Part shown: positions 52,074 to 61,388 of the stretch, piece after piece
Layout of the letters: the number at the start of each line of letters is the position of its first letter
How positions within the stretch are numbered: the first letter of the stretch is position 1
From: Novosphingobium sp.
GTDB lineage: Bacteria; Pseudomonadota; Alphaproteobacteria; Sphingomonadales; Sphingomonadaceae
DNA length: 64,000 nucleotides
Direction of reading: 5' to 3'
NCBI RefSeq assembly: GCF_039595395.1
Contig: NZ_JBCNLP010000006.1
Coordinates: 191,001 to 255,000, forward strand
The notes under the pieces: model-generated
The model's input: only the letters and a program-made list of their open reading frames with translations
Database searches by the model: none
What the model was told of the DNA's origin: nothing
Translations under genes and position numbers: made by a program

Positions 52074-52135
52074 ACCACAGGCGAGATGCTTCCCGGATTG
52101 CCCCTTTGCCGCTCCCTGAAGCCCGAGGAGGTTTT

Positions 52136-53053
52136 ATGCTACGCATGCTCGCCACCAGCCTGATCGCCTTGCTGTCCGCCGCTTCGGCTGACGCCAGGGT
52201 CCTGCCGTTCCCGGCGGCCTGCAAGGTTCAGGATGTCGCCACCAATGCCACCTCGCTGCATGTGCGTGTCTGCGGGAGCGGGCCTGCTGTCGTTCTGCTG
52301 CATGGCTATGGTGAAACCGGCGACATGTGGGCGCCGCTGGCTGCGGACCTTGCGCGCGATCACACGGTGATTGTGCCCGATCTGCGCGGCATGGGCCTCT
52401 CGGCACGGGCAGCGGGCGGGTATGACAAGAAGACGCAGGGCTATGACATTGCCGGTGTGCTCGATGCGCTGAAGGTCGGGCAGGTCGATCTGGTCACCCA
52501 TGACATTGGCAATATGGTCGGCTTCGCCTTCGTGGCCGAGCATCGCGACCGGGTGAAAGCCTTTGTGCTGATGGATGCGCCCATTCCCGGCGTCGGCCCC
52601 TGGGATGAGATCCTGAAAAGCCCGATGCTCTGGCACTTCCGCTTCGGGGGGCCGGATATGGAGCGGCTCGTTGCCGGTCGCGAGCGCATCTATCTCGACC
52701 GCTTCTGGAACGAATTTTCCGCCGATCCCAAAAAGTTCGACGAAAAATCCCGCCAGCATTACGCTGCGATTTACGCCAGGCCCGGCGCGATGCATGCCGG
52801 TTTCGAGCAGTTCAAGGCCTTCGATCAGGACGTCAAGGACGATCAGGCCTTTCTGGCGGCGGGCAAGCTGACCATGCCGGTTCTGGCGATCGGCGGCGAT
52901 CACTCCTTTGGCCCGACGATGGCGGTGGTGATGCGCGCCGCGGCCACCAATGTGCAGGAGGCTGTGGTGCGCGACTCCGGCCATTGGCTGATGGAGGAGC
53001 AGCCCGCGCAAACCGTCTCGGTGATCCGCACCTTCCTGGACGCGCAGAAGTGA
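52136..53053 (+). CDS. Epoxide hydrolase/haloalkane dehalogenase-like alpha/beta hydrolase, exported
   Basis: A 305-residue enzyme with a signal peptide (MLRMLATSLIALLSAASADA). The oxyanion motif is LLHGYGETGDMWAPLAADL near 52. The nucleophile elbow is VTHDIGNMVGFAF near 122, with Asp rather than Ser, so the mechanism is that of epoxide hydrolases and dehalogenases. The acid is in AIGGDHSFGP and the His in RDSGHWLMEEQP near 287. PDLRGMGLSARAAGGYD is typical of epoxide hydrolases. GAGGAGG lies five bases before the ATG, an excellent site. It leads a five-gene operon and overlaps the next cupin gene by GTGA. Confidence 0.88.
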   Translation: MLRMLATSLIALLSAASADARVLPFPAACKVQDVATNATSLHVRVCGSGPAVVLLHGYGETGDMWAPLAADLARDHTVIVPDLRGMGLSARAAGGYDKKTQGYDIAGVLDALKVGQVDLVTHDIGNMVGFAFVAEHRDRVKAFVLMDAPIPGVGPWDEILKSPMLWHFRFGGPDMERLVAGRERIYLDRFWNEFSADPKKFDEKSRQHYAAIYARPGAMHAGFEQFKAFDQDVKDDQAFLAAGKLTMPVLAIGGDHSFGPTMAVVMRAAATNVQEAVVRDSGHWLMEEQPAQTVSVIRTFLDAQK

Positions 53054-53541
53054 GCCGCCTCCTGCTGCCCGCGCTCCTGCTGACCGCCACGGCGGCGAGT
53101 GGAGCGCCCGCCACGCATCCGGCCGAGATGCGCCTGACGCAGCCCGAAATCGCGGCGCAGCATCGCGCGTCTGGCGGGCCGGGCACCTCTGGCGTCGCAG
53201 GCATCCAGACGATCGTTCTGGCGGGCGATCCGACGGCGGCCGGTCCCTACACGATCGAACTGCGGGTTCCCGCCAACACCAAAATCGCGGCCCACACCCA
53301 TCGTGATGATCGCACCGCGGTGGTCGTCTCGGGCATCTGGCATTTCGGCTATGGCCCGGTTGCGAATGCCTCGGCGACGAAAGCGCTGGGGCCCGGCAGT
53401 TTCTACAGTGAGCCGGGCGGTGATGCTCATTTCGCGATGACAGGCGCAACTCCGGTCACGGTCATCATCAGCGGCTTTGGCCCCACCGACACCAAATTCG
53501 TCGCCGCAGCGCCTGCAACCCATACGGAGAAACGACCATGA
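53050..53541 (+). CDS. Exported cupin-domain protein
   Basis: A 163-residue protein with a signal peptide (MSRLLLPALLLTATAASG, alternative cleavage at APA). The cupin core is YTIELRVPANTKIAAHTHRDDRTAVVVSGIWHFGYG (HxH metal ligands), then LGPGSFYSEPGGDAHFAMTGATPVTVIISGFGPTD. The GTG start at 53050 overlaps the hydrolase stop, and its own stop overlaps the isochorismatase-like ATG, so three genes are coupled. A role in handling or sensing the same small molecule is likely from position, but no reaction can be assigned. Confidence 0.8.
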   Translation: MSRLLLPALLLTATAASGAPATHPAEMRLTQPEIAAQHRASGGPGTSGVAGIQTIVLAGDPTAAGPYTIELRVPANTKIAAHTHRDDRTAVVVSGIWHFGYGPVANASATKALGPGSFYSEPGGDAHFAMTGATPVTVIISGFGPTDTKFVAAAPATHTEKRP

Positions 53542-54149
53542 CCTCGCCCGCCATCGCCCGTGACCCCATCGCGGACCACATGCTGACGCCGGAGAATGCG
53601 GCGCTGATCATCATCGATTTCCAGCCGGTGCAGGTCGGATCGATCGTGACGATGAACAAGCGGCTGCTGGTGAAGAATGTCACCGCGCTGGCCCGCACCG
53701 CCAAACTCTACGGACTTCCCGTTGTGCTCTCGACCGTCAATGTCGCGACCGGGCGGAACATGCCGACGATCCATCAGATCACCGAGGTGCTGCCCGATGT
53801 GCCGCCCATCGATCGCAACTCGATCAACGCCTGGGAGGACGATGATTTCGTGGCCGCCGTCAAGGCCACCGGGCGGTCCAAACTGATCATGGTGGCGCTG
53901 TGGACGGAGGTGTGCCTCGTCTTCCCAGCGCTCGATGCATTGCGTGCGGGCTATGAGGTCTATGCCGTCGTTGATGCCGTGGCGGGCACATCCGAAACCG
54001 CGCATCAGGCCGGGATCGATCGACTGGTTCAGGCTGGCGCCGTTCCCGTGAGCTGGATACAAGTCGCCTGCGAGCTGCAGCGTGACTGGGCCCGCGACGC
54101 GACCACCTCGGGCTTTGCCGAAATCGTCTTCGCCGAAGTCGGCCACTGA
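53538..54149 (+). CDS. Isochorismatase-like cysteine hydrolase
   Basis: A 203-residue cytoplasmic hydrolase of the isochorismatase-like superfamily (YcaC/nicotinamidase type). The catalytic triad is Asp in LIIIDFQPVQ near 28, Lys in VKATGRSKLIMVALWTE near 115, and Cys in TEVCLVFPALDALRAGYEVYAVVDA near 121. The FFPALDAL-type follow-up and VVDAVAGTS are like YcaC. It probably cleaves an amide or enol ether, but the substrate is unknown. ATGA overlap with the cupin upstream; the SDR gene follows after 40 bp. Confidence 0.87.
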   Translation: MTSPAIARDPIADHMLTPENAALIIIDFQPVQVGSIVTMNKRLLVKNVTALARTAKLYGLPVVLSTVNVATGRNMPTIHQITEVLPDVPPIDRNSINAWEDDDFVAAVKATGRSKLIMVALWTEVCLVFPALDALRAGYEVYAVVDAVAGTSETAHQAGIDRLVQAGAVPVSWIQVACELQRDWARDATTSGFAEIVFAEVGH

Positions 54150-54189
54150 CCGCGACAGGCCACCATCGACCATCCCAATGGAGTGTCCC

Positions 54190-54900
54190 ATGACCGAAGA
54201 CAGCCGCAAGATTCTCGTCATCGGCGGAAGCCGTGGTATCGGCGCCGCCATCGTCCAGCGCTTTGCCGAAAACGGCGATTCCGTGGCCTTCACCTATGCC
54301 GGGTCCGCCGAAGCGGCGGCAACGCTCCAGAAGAACACCGGCGCTGTTGCCGTGCTTTCGGATGCCTCGGATCGCGAGGCCCTGATCGCCGTGATCAGGG
54401 CGCAGGGCAAACTCGATGTTCTGGTGGTCAATGCCGGGGCGCTGGTGCTGGGAAATCCGCTCGACCTCGATGCCGATGCGGTCGACCGGATGATCGACCT
54501 CAATGTCCGCGCGCCCTATCATGCCGCCGTCGAGGCCGCGCGGAGCATGGCCGAGGGTGGCCGGATTATCATCATCGGCTCGGTCAATGGCGACCGGATG
54601 CCCTTTGAAGGCGGGGCGGCCTATGCGCTGACCAAATCGGCGATGCAGGGCATGGCGCGCGGTCTGGCGCGGGACTTCGGGGCGCGGGGCATCACCGTCA
54701 ATGTCGTCCAGCCTGGACCGACCGACACCGACATGAACCCGGCCAACGGCCCGATGAGCGACGCCATGCACAGCTTCATGGCGATCAAGCGCCATGTGCG
54801 CCCCACCGAGGTTGCGGGCATGGTGCTCTGGCTCGCAGGGCCTGACGCCGGCGCGGTGACCGGCGCCATGCACACCATCGACGGCGGATTTGGCGCCTGA
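54190..54900 (+). CDS. Short-chain dehydrogenase/reductase (first of two)
   Basis: A 236-residue NAD(P)-dependent oxidoreductase. The nucleotide motif is VIGGSRGIGAAIVQRF near 10, VNAGALVLGNPLDLDADAVDRM near 83, then IIIGSVNGDRMPFEGGAAYALTKSAMQGMARGL with the Ser, Tyr and Lys of the catalytic tetrad (YxxxK near 156). GPTDTDMNPANGPMSD is the cofactor loop. The start at 54190 is selected because GGAG lies six bases upstream; an in-frame ATG at 54178 is less well placed. It works in the operon with a second SDR 59 bp downstream. Confidence 0.9.
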   Translation: MTEDSRKILVIGGSRGIGAAIVQRFAENGDSVAFTYAGSAEAAATLQKNTGAVAVLSDASDREALIAVIRAQGKLDVLVVNAGALVLGNPLDLDADAVDRMIDLNVRAPYHAAVEAARSMAEGGRIIIIGSVNGDRMPFEGGAAYALTKSAMQGMARGLARDFGARGITVNVVQPGPTDTDMNPANGPMSDAMHSFMAIKRHVRPTEVAGMVLWLAGPDAGAVTGAMHTIDGGFGA

Positions 54901-54959
54901 AACGCTGAGCCGGAACGGATCTGATACCCCCCCTCCCATCCGATCAAAGGACAAAGCTC

Positions 54960-55739
54960 ATGAACATCGATCTCAGCGGCAAGACCGCGCTTGTCACCGG
55001 TTCGACCGAGGGCATCGGTTTCGCCATCGCACAGGGGCTGGCGAAAGCTGGCGCCACCGTCATCATCAATGGCCGCACCGGGGCGAAAGTCGATGCCGCG
55101 GTGGCGCGCATCGGTGGCAGCGCGCGCGGCGTGGCGGCGGACCTCGGCACTGCCGCCGGGCATGACCAACTGGTCAGGGCGGAGCCGCAGGCGGATATCG
55201 TGGTGAGCAACCTCGGCATCTTCCAGCCCGTCGATTTCTTCGACACGGATGACGCGATTTGGGACCGCCACTGGCAGGTCAATGTGATGGCGGGCGTGCG
55301 GCTTGCCCGCGCCTATCTGCCGAAGATGCAGGCGAGCGGCTGGGGCCGCTTCCTGTTGCTCGGCTCGGAATCCGCCTTCAACATTCCGGCCGACATGATC
55401 CATTATGGCGTCAGCAAGACCGCCGATGTCGCCCTCGCGCGCGGGCTTGCCAAGCGCATGGCGGGAACCGGTGTGACGGTGAACTCCGTCCTGCCCGGAC
55501 CGACGCTGTCGGAAGGCGTTGCCGCGATGCTGGAGCATGAGCGGGCCACAACGGGCAAGCCGATCGAGGAGGTCGCCGCGGACTTCGTCAAGGCCTCGCG
55601 CTCGACCTCGATCATCCAGCGCGCGGCAACGGTCGAGGAGGTCGCCAACATGTTTGTCTATCTCGCCTCGCCGCTGGCTTCGGCGACCACCGGCGCCGCG
55701 CTGCGCGTCGATGGCGGGGTGATCGATACGCTGATGTAA
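54960..55739 (+). CDS. Short-chain dehydrogenase/reductase (second of two)
   Basis: A 259-residue SDR. Cofactor motif ALVTGSTEGIGFAIAQGLAKAG, active site LLLGSESAFNIPADMIHYGVSKTADVALARGL (Ser, Tyr, Lys), and C-terminal VANMFVYLASPLASATTGAALRVDGGVIDTLM. The usual NAG motif after beta-4 is replaced by VVSNLGIFQP, an atypical form seen in a subset of this family. AAAGGACAAAG precedes the ATG. It is not closely similar to the SDR just upstream (different active-site surroundings), so they likely act on different steps. Confidence 0.9.
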   Translation: MNIDLSGKTALVTGSTEGIGFAIAQGLAKAGATVIINGRTGAKVDAAVARIGGSARGVAADLGTAAGHDQLVRAEPQADIVVSNLGIFQPVDFFDTDDAIWDRHWQVNVMAGVRLARAYLPKMQASGWGRFLLLGSESAFNIPADMIHYGVSKTADVALARGLAKRMAGTGVTVNSVLPGPTLSEGVAAMLEHERATTGKPIEEVAADFVKASRSTSIIQRAATVEEVANMFVYLASPLASATTGAALRVDGGVIDTLM

Positions 55740-55837
55740 CCCGGAGCGGCGATTGGAGATTGTCGAGGCCGCAAGCTTCGGCAATAATCGTGCCGGGACA
55801 GGAGGATGGCACCTCCTATGGGGGAAAGGCCAGTCGC

Positions 55838-58800
55838 ATGATCCGGTCTTGCTTGACCAGAATGGGGGCGCTCACGCTGCTGGCGTGGTCGTTGCTTGCA
55901 TGGTCATCGCTGGCGGGCACGGTCTGCCTTGCGCAATCCTCCTCCCCCGGTTTCGAGGCGTTTAAACACGTCCGCGCCGCCGCCGACGATGGCGCGCCCG
56001 ATGGTCTGCTGCGCATCGCCCAGACATCCGATGGCTACATCTGGCTGGCGGGCGACGCGCTCTATCGCTTCGATGGCGCGACCTTCGAGCGGATCGACTG
56101 GCCGCAGGGATCGGGCCGGCGGCGCGCCTCGCCCTCGGCGCTAATGGTGAGCGACCGGGGCGAACTCTGGGTCGGTTTGCGGGACACGGGCGGCGTCGCG
56201 GTTTACCGTCAGGGCGCGCTTCATGACATGCACATGCCCGACCCGCCGCGCGGGCTGGCTGCTCTGGCACAGGCGCCTGATGGAACGATCTGGGCCTCGT
56301 CCATGAGCCTCGACAAGCGGTTGCAGCGCAAACGCGGCAACCGGTGGGAGCGGGTGGACGAGACGCTGGACCTGCCGCCCGGTTACATCATGGACCTGAT
56401 CCCCGCGCGCGACGGCAGATTGTGGGTCGCGCTGAGCGCCGAGAATGGGGAAAGCGGCACGCTGGCCTTTCTGGACCCCAATGCGACGCGGTTTCAGACC
56501 GTGCCTGTGAAACTCTCGGGGCGGCCCAAGATCGCGCTCGATCACAGCGGCGCACTCTGGATTTCGGATGCCACTGGCACCCGCATGTTTCTTGATGCCA
56601 GTGGAAAGCGCAAACAGCCGGTGCTTGGCTTTCCGCCCGTGCCCGGTGTCACGCGGGCCGCCCTTGCGTTCGATCGCGGTGGGGGGATGTGGGGCACGAC
56701 GGGGTCAGTGGGGATTTTCTATGTCGCCAATCCCGCCATGCCTGCTGCGCCGGTCAGCCGGTTCGGCGCGGCCAACGGCCTGACCTCCGACACGAGCTAT
56801 ATGCCGTTTGTCGACCGTGAGGGAAATGTCTGGATCACCACGGAAAGCGGCATCGACCAGTTCCGCCGGGCTGCGGCACAGCAGGACCCCGCAGTCCCCG
56901 CCGATCCCGAACATGGCGTCTCGATGGCCCGCGCGCATGACGGGAGCATCTATGTCGGCTCGCGTCGGACGGTGTTTCGCGTGCCTGCGAAGGGGCCTGC
57001 GGCTCCCGTTCTGAAGCTGGACACGGACGAAATTTCGATGTGCACCGCCCGTGCCGGGGGTGTCTGGATCATCGAGCCACGGGGCCAGCTCATCCTGCTG
57101 CAAGGCACGCATGTGCAGCGCTTTCCCGGCTATCCGGGCGGCGAGGCGAGGATCGCCTGCGCCGAGGATGCTTCTGGTCGCCTCTGGCTTGCGGTTGCCA
57201 GCGGGGCGCTGCTGTGGCGGGATGCATCAGGCTGGCATCGGGCGGGCGGTGCGCTCGCCAACCTCAAGATCTGGGATGTGATGAGGACGCCTGCCGGCGA
57301 CCTTGGGCTCGTGACTCCGCCCGACATCGCCATTCTGCACGGGGGGCGGCTTGAGACAATCAGCCTGAAGCAGGCAGGGATCGGCACGCCCTGGGCCTTG
57401 ATGGCCGGCCAGGGGCAGGACCTCTTCGTCAGCGGCAGTGCCGGTCTGGCCCGGATGCGCGGCCATCAACTGCGCCATCTCGACGAGCGGCGCTTCCCCT
57501 GGATCACCTGGGTCAGGACGATGCAGCAGACGGCGGACGGCAAGAGCTGGCTGTTCAGCCGGACCGGCGTCTACGAAGTCGCCACCGCCGATCTGGATCG
57601 TGCTTTCGACGATCCGCGCGCGCCGCTGCCCGTCACCAAATTCGACGCTCTGGATGGCTTGGCGAGCACGGTTCAGCAAGGCGGCTTCATGGGACAACAA
57701 TCCGCCGTGGGGGCAGATGGCCGGCTCTGGTTCCTCAACCGGCAGGGCGCTGCCTTTTTCGACCCCGCCAAACTCCAGCCCAACAGAGTGCCGCCTCCGG
57801 TGACGATCCGCTCCCTGGAAAGCAGCGGGGGGACATGGCGCGATCCGCTCCATGTCGTGCTTCCCGGCGGCACCCGCACCGTCAACATCGCCTATGCCGG
57901 GCTCAGCTTCACCGTGCCTCAGCGTGTGCAGTTCCGCTACAGGCTGCAGGGCGTGGATGACGCCTGGGTCGATGCCGGGGCGCGGCGGACGGCGTCCTAC
58001 ACCAACCTTGGGCCGGGCCGATATCTTTTCCGCGTCATCGCGCGCAACAGCGATGGCGTGTGGAACAGCCAGGGCGCCACGCTGACCTTCGAGATCCAGC
58101 CCACCTTCGTGCAAAGCTGGCCGTTCAAGCTGATCTGCGCGGTGGTGGTGCTGGCGCTGATGTGGCTCGCTTACTCCTTGCGCCTGCGCACCGTGGCCGA
58201 GCGCATCCGCATGCGGATGGCCGAACGTGCCGAGGAACGCGAGAGGATCGCGCGCGAATTGCATGACACGCTGCTGCAGTCGGTCCAGTCGCTGACGCTC
58301 CGCTTTCAGCTCGCGGCTGACGATCTGCCGGAGGCGATGCCTGCGCGCGCCTCGCTCATCAACGCCATCGACATTGCCGACAAGGTCATCGCCGAAGGCC
58401 GTGACCGGGTCCGCGAATTGCGCAAGCAGCAGGAAGGCGACCTGCAGCAAATCATCTGCGACCTTGTCGCAAGGCTCGAATTCGGTTCGGAGGTGGCGAT
58501 CACCATCTCCTCGGAGGGCGAGGCGCGGCGCCTCGACCCGGCGGCGCTTGACGAGATCACCAGGATTGCCGGTGAGGCGCTGTTCAACATTCACCGCCAT
58601 GCCGACGCCACACAGGCGACCGTCGAACTGCATTACGAGACGAATCTGCGGATCTGCTTTGCGGACAATGGGCGCGGCATCGATGCCGAAATCGCCCGCG
58701 CCGGCGGCAAGGCCGGCCATTACGGCCTGCTTGGCATGAGCGAACGCGCGCGGCGTTTGCACGGTCGCCTTGTCGTCCGGCCCCGGTCCGGTCGCGGGAC

Positions 58801-58870
58801 CGAAGTGGTGCTGACAGTCCCCGGAGCGATCGCCTACAAGCCGCGGAGACCACGACCATGGAGTTCATGA
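55838..58870 (+). CDS. Hybrid-type sensor kinase with two-component propeller, Y_Y_Y and HisKA_3 domains
   Basis: A 1010-residue sensor. It has an N-terminal signal/anchor (MIRSCLTRMGALTLLAW), a periplasmic beta-propeller with repeated blades such as GLLRIAQTSDGYIWLAGDALYRFDG, ELWVGLRDTGGVAVYRQG and YMPFVDREGNVWITTESGIDQF, a Y_Y_Y domain (VQFRYRLQGVDDAWVDAGARRTASYTNLGPGRYLFRV), one membrane segment (FKLICAVVVLALMWLAYSL), then the HisKA_3 dimer with ERERIARELHDTLLQSVQSL and the HATPase fold ending YGLLGMSERARRLHGRL. The start at 55838 has AAAGG eight bases upstream; the TTG at 55760 gives a longer form. It overlaps the response regulator by 13 bases. It has no receiver domain. Confidence 0.9.
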   Translation: MIRSCLTRMGALTLLAWSLLAWSSLAGTVCLAQSSSPGFEAFKHVRAAADDGAPDGLLRIAQTSDGYIWLAGDALYRFDGATFERIDWPQGSGRRRASPSALMVSDRGELWVGLRDTGGVAVYRQGALHDMHMPDPPRGLAALAQAPDGTIWASSMSLDKRLQRKRGNRWERVDETLDLPPGYIMDLIPARDGRLWVALSAENGESGTLAFLDPNATRFQTVPVKLSGRPKIALDHSGALWISDATGTRMFLDASGKRKQPVLGFPPVPGVTRAALAFDRGGGMWGTTGSVGIFYVANPAMPAAPVSRFGAANGLTSDTSYMPFVDREGNVWITTESGIDQFRRAAAQQDPAVPADPEHGVSMARAHDGSIYVGSRRTVFRVPAKGPAAPVLKLDTDEISMCTARAGGVWIIEPRGQLILLQGTHVQRFPGYPGGEARIACAEDASGRLWLAVASGALLWRDASGWHRAGGALANLKIWDVMRTPAGDLGLVTPPDIAILHGGRLETISLKQAGIGTPWALMAGQGQDLFVSGSAGLARMRGHQLRHLDERRFPWITWVRTMQQTADGKSWLFSRTGVYEVATADLDRAFDDPRAPLPVTKFDALDGLASTVQQGGFMGQQSAVGADGRLWFLNRQGAAFFDPAKLQPNRVPPPVTIRSLESSGGTWRDPLHVVLPGGTRTVNIAYAGLSFTVPQRVQFRYRLQGVDDAWVDAGARRTASYTNLGPGRYLFRVIARNSDGVWNSQGATLTFEIQPTFVQSWPFKLICAVVVLALMWLAYSLRLRTVAERIRMRMAERAEERERIARELHDTLLQSVQSLTLRFQLAADDLPEAMPARASLINAIDIADKVIAEGRDRVRELRKQQEGDLQQIICDLVARLEFGSEVAITISSEGEARRLDPAALDEITRIAGEALFNIHRHADATQATVELHYETNLRICFADNGRGIDAEIARAGGKAGHYGLLGMSERARRLHGRLVVRPRSGRGTEVVLTVPGAIAYKPRRPRPWSS

Positions 58871-59517
58871 TGCCGCCTCCCATCCATGTCCTGCCCATCC
58901 GTGTCCTGATCGTCGACGACCATCCGATGGTGCGCGACGGGATCGCCGCTCTGCTTGCTCGGCAGCCCGATATGGAGGCCATCGGCGAAGCCTCTGACGG
59001 CATCGAGGCCGTCGAGAAGTTTCGCGCCTTGTCGCCCGATCTGACGCTGATGGATGTGCAGATGCCGGGGATGGGCGGCGTCGAGGCCATTGCGGAAATC
59101 CGCCGCCTGTCGCCCGATGCCCGCATTCTGGTGCTGACCACCTATCCGGGCGATGCGAATGCCGCGCGCGCCATAAGGGCGGGCGCGGCCGGCTATCTTC
59201 TCAAGAATGCCATTCGCGGCGAACTGACGGACGCCATCCGTTCGGTCCATGCCGGCCGCCGCGCGATATCGGCGGACATCGCGCATGAAATTGCCACGCA
59301 TGCGCTGAATGTGGCGCTGACCGAACGAGACATCGAGATTCTGCGCCTGATTGCCGAAGGCCATGCCAACAAGGAGATCGCATGGCGGTTGAACCTGTCG
59401 AACGATACGATCAAGGCCCAGCTTAAATCGATCTTCGAAAAGCTTGGTGTTCACGACCGTACCCATGCGGTTACGGTCGCGGCACGGCGCGGCTATATCA
59501 ATCCTTTCCTGTCATGA
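58858..59517 (+). CDS. NarL/LuxR-family response regulator
   Basis: A 219-residue regulator. Receiver domain RVLIVDDHPMVRDGIAALLARQPD, phospho-Asp66 in LTLMDVQMPGMGG, LTTYPGDANAARAIRAGAAGYLLKN, then the LuxR helix-turn-helix LTERDIEILRLIAEGHANKEIAWRLNLSNDTIKAQLKSIFEKLGVHDRTHAV. It is coupled to the propeller kinase by overlap. Likely targets are the operon starting at 52136 or the divergent glucan genes to the right, but no defined site is proven. The palindrome at 51868 is one candidate. Confidence 0.93.
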   Translation: MEFMMPPPIHVLPIRVLIVDDHPMVRDGIAALLARQPDMEAIGEASDGIEAVEKFRALSPDLTLMDVQMPGMGGVEAIAEIRRLSPDARILVLTTYPGDANAARAIRAGAAGYLLKNAIRGELTDAIRSVHAGRRAISADIAHEIATHALNVALTERDIEILRLIAEGHANKEIAWRLNLSNDTIKAQLKSIFEKLGVHDRTHAVTVAARRGYINPFLS

Positions 59518-59557
59518 TCCATGATGAGAGAGAGTGCTTTCAGGCTGGCGCCCCTGG

Positions 59558-61303
59558 CTATGGCCGCTCGGGATAGTGGCGCAAGGTCTGCCGGATGCTG
59601 CCGGGGCCGGCGGCTGAACCCGCCCCGTTCACCGGATGGGCGATCGTCCCCTTGCCGCCGCCGAGCGAAATCGTCGTGACATGGCTGATGCGCACATCGG
59701 GCGCATCGGGCACTTCCACCGCGCTGGCCAGCACGATGGATGGATCGGCGGTGAAGTTGGCATAGACCCCCATGCCGATTGCCTCATGGTGGCGGACGTG
59801 ATCGGCAACCTTGTAAGCCGCCCAGCCACGATCCGAATCCGCGCGCCATGCTTTCTGGCTGGGCGGGTCGTAGGGCAATTCGTTCTGGTAGAAGAAGGTC
59901 CGGCCATTCTCCCCGTTCCACAGCGTCTGCCAGCCCTGGAAATGCTCGACGAACAGGCCGTAGCAGGTCACATCATCGCCATTGACGACCAGCCCGTGCT
60001 CACCCCGGCTCTCGTTCCAGCCGATGTGCTCTCGGCCACTGCCATGGTCACCATGATCGGCGCGCCAGATCCAGAGATGGTCCGCGATGACGTGCCGGCT
60101 GTTGATCTCCAGACAGGTCCCGACATTGCCGACCGCCGCCCCGCCGACGCGGAAGAAAACATCGGCCAGCAGCGTGGGATTGTCCCGATGATCGCGGGCC
60201 GATCCTTTGGGGCCGACCTCCACAAGCACGCGCGAGAGCTGCGGCCCGGCATCGATCAGCAGACCCGCGACGGATACGCCCGGCACATCGGCGATGGTCA
60301 TGGCGGCATTGCCCGCCTCGCTCAGCAGCGTCGCAAGCCCCAGTCCGAGCACCACCGTGTCGGGTCGGACCACGCGGATCGGCTCGCGCAGGCGGTACAC
60401 GCCGGGCGTGAGGATCAGATGGCGGCCCTGGGCCAGCGCGCGGTTGATCGTCCCGATCGGGGTGGCTGGATCGGCGATCAGGCAGGTGTCGAGCGGCACA
60501 CTGCGGCCCATGGGCTGCCCTTGCCACGATACCCCTGCCACATCCCGCCGAAGCGCCGGGATGAACACGGCCCATCCGCCCTCCGGGCCGATGTGGAGAA
60601 ACGGTTTCTCGCGGATGACGGGCACACTGGCAAGCGTGGTGTAGGGCGGCTCGGGAAAGCTGGTTTGGGGTGCTCCGATGACCCCGCTGAACATCATGTT
60701 CCAGTTGGAGCCCTGCCAGCCGCCAATCTGCGCGTTGCGGGTGAACCACTGCTGCTGCGTGCCCGAGCGGACGGTGCCCTCCACATGGCAATCGGCCATG
60801 AAACCGCCGCTCGACCAGCCGCCATCGTCGAGGGCCAGATCGCCCGCGAGGTGCATGCGCCGGTAGGGGGCGGCCTGGGACACGGCCCAGCGGTCCACTC
60901 CATCCGGCGGGCGGACCGCCATATTCTCGACCGAACGCCAGAAATTGACCAGCGCCATGCCCTTGGCCCAATCGGCTTCGGCATGAACATGGCCGCTGAC
61001 GGTCACATCGTCGGGCTTGAGGCCCAGTCCGGCGACCTGCGTGAAAAAGCCGACATTGATGTCCAGCCGATGCGCGCCCGGTTTGAGCAGCACGGCATAG
61101 CGGCGGTCGGTGAAATGGGCGCTTTCCTGCTGCGCGAACCAACTGTCGATGCGGCGCTGCGCGTCGGGCATGCCGGGGTCGACGATCAGCACATTGGGCC
61201 CCAGGTCCGGATCGCGCCTTGGCCTCCGGCTCTGTGCCGCGACCTTGCCCGCTCCGATCACGGCGATACCCGCCAGAACGCCTCGGCGTGTCGTTCCTTT
61301 CAT
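59558..61303 (-). CDS. Exported right-handed beta-helix protein, putative glucan-active enzyme
   Basis: A 581-residue protein with a twin-arginine-like signal (MKGTTRRGVLAGIAVIGAGKVAA). The body shows pectate-lyase/GH55-like beta-helix features: AQRRIDSWFAQQESAHFTDRRYAVLLKPGAHRLDINVGFFTQVAGLGLKPDDVTVSGHVH, INRALAQGRHLILTPGVYRLREPIRV and HVIADHLWIWRADHGDHG. Proteins of this group are sometimes annotated as adenylyl cyclase or coagulation-factor-domain proteins without evidence. Location beside GH16 and GH3 suggests beta-1,3-glucan or a related polysaccharide as substrate. The start at 61303 follows GAGGGG; TTG 61306 is the alternative. Family assignment is tentative. Confidence 0.7.
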   Translation of the reverse strand: MKGTTRRGVLAGIAVIGAGKVAAQSRRPRRDPDLGPNVLIVDPGMPDAQRRIDSWFAQQESAHFTDRRYAVLLKPGAHRLDINVGFFTQVAGLGLKPDDVTVSGHVHAEADWAKGMALVNFWRSVENMAVRPPDGVDRWAVSQAAPYRRMHLAGDLALDDGGWSSGGFMADCHVEGTVRSGTQQQWFTRNAQIGGWQGSNWNMMFSGVIGAPQTSFPEPPYTTLASVPVIREKPFLHIGPEGGWAVFIPALRRDVAGVSWQGQPMGRSVPLDTCLIADPATPIGTINRALAQGRHLILTPGVYRLREPIRVVRPDTVVLGLGLATLLSEAGNAAMTIADVPGVSVAGLLIDAGPQLSRVLVEVGPKGSARDHRDNPTLLADVFFRVGGAAVGNVGTCLEINSRHVIADHLWIWRADHGDHGSGREHIGWNESRGEHGLVVNGDDVTCYGLFVEHFQGWQTLWNGENGRTFFYQNELPYDPPSQKAWRADSDRGWAAYKVADHVRHHEAIGMGVYANFTADPSIVLASAVEVPDAPDVRISHVTTISLGGGKGTIAHPVNGAGSAAGPGSIRQTLRHYPERP

Positions 61304-61388
61304 CAACCCCTCGTCCTTTTATGCTCGGCATGTTGCCGTTATCGTTACGTAATCTATCCTCGGCGCAGTTGGCCATCCCTATCTGTCG

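Larger units (their letters stand above)
51739..52135. other. Divergent 397-bp region with a palindrome and a possible small gene
   Basis: Between the sigma-factor gene and the epoxide-hydrolase-like operon. It contains a perfect palindrome (51868-51883) and a possible 31-codon gene (51978-52073) with a good ribosome binding site. No known RNA family is recognised. The larger open frames here are extensions of the downstream hydrolase frame without a better start. Confidence 0.5.
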
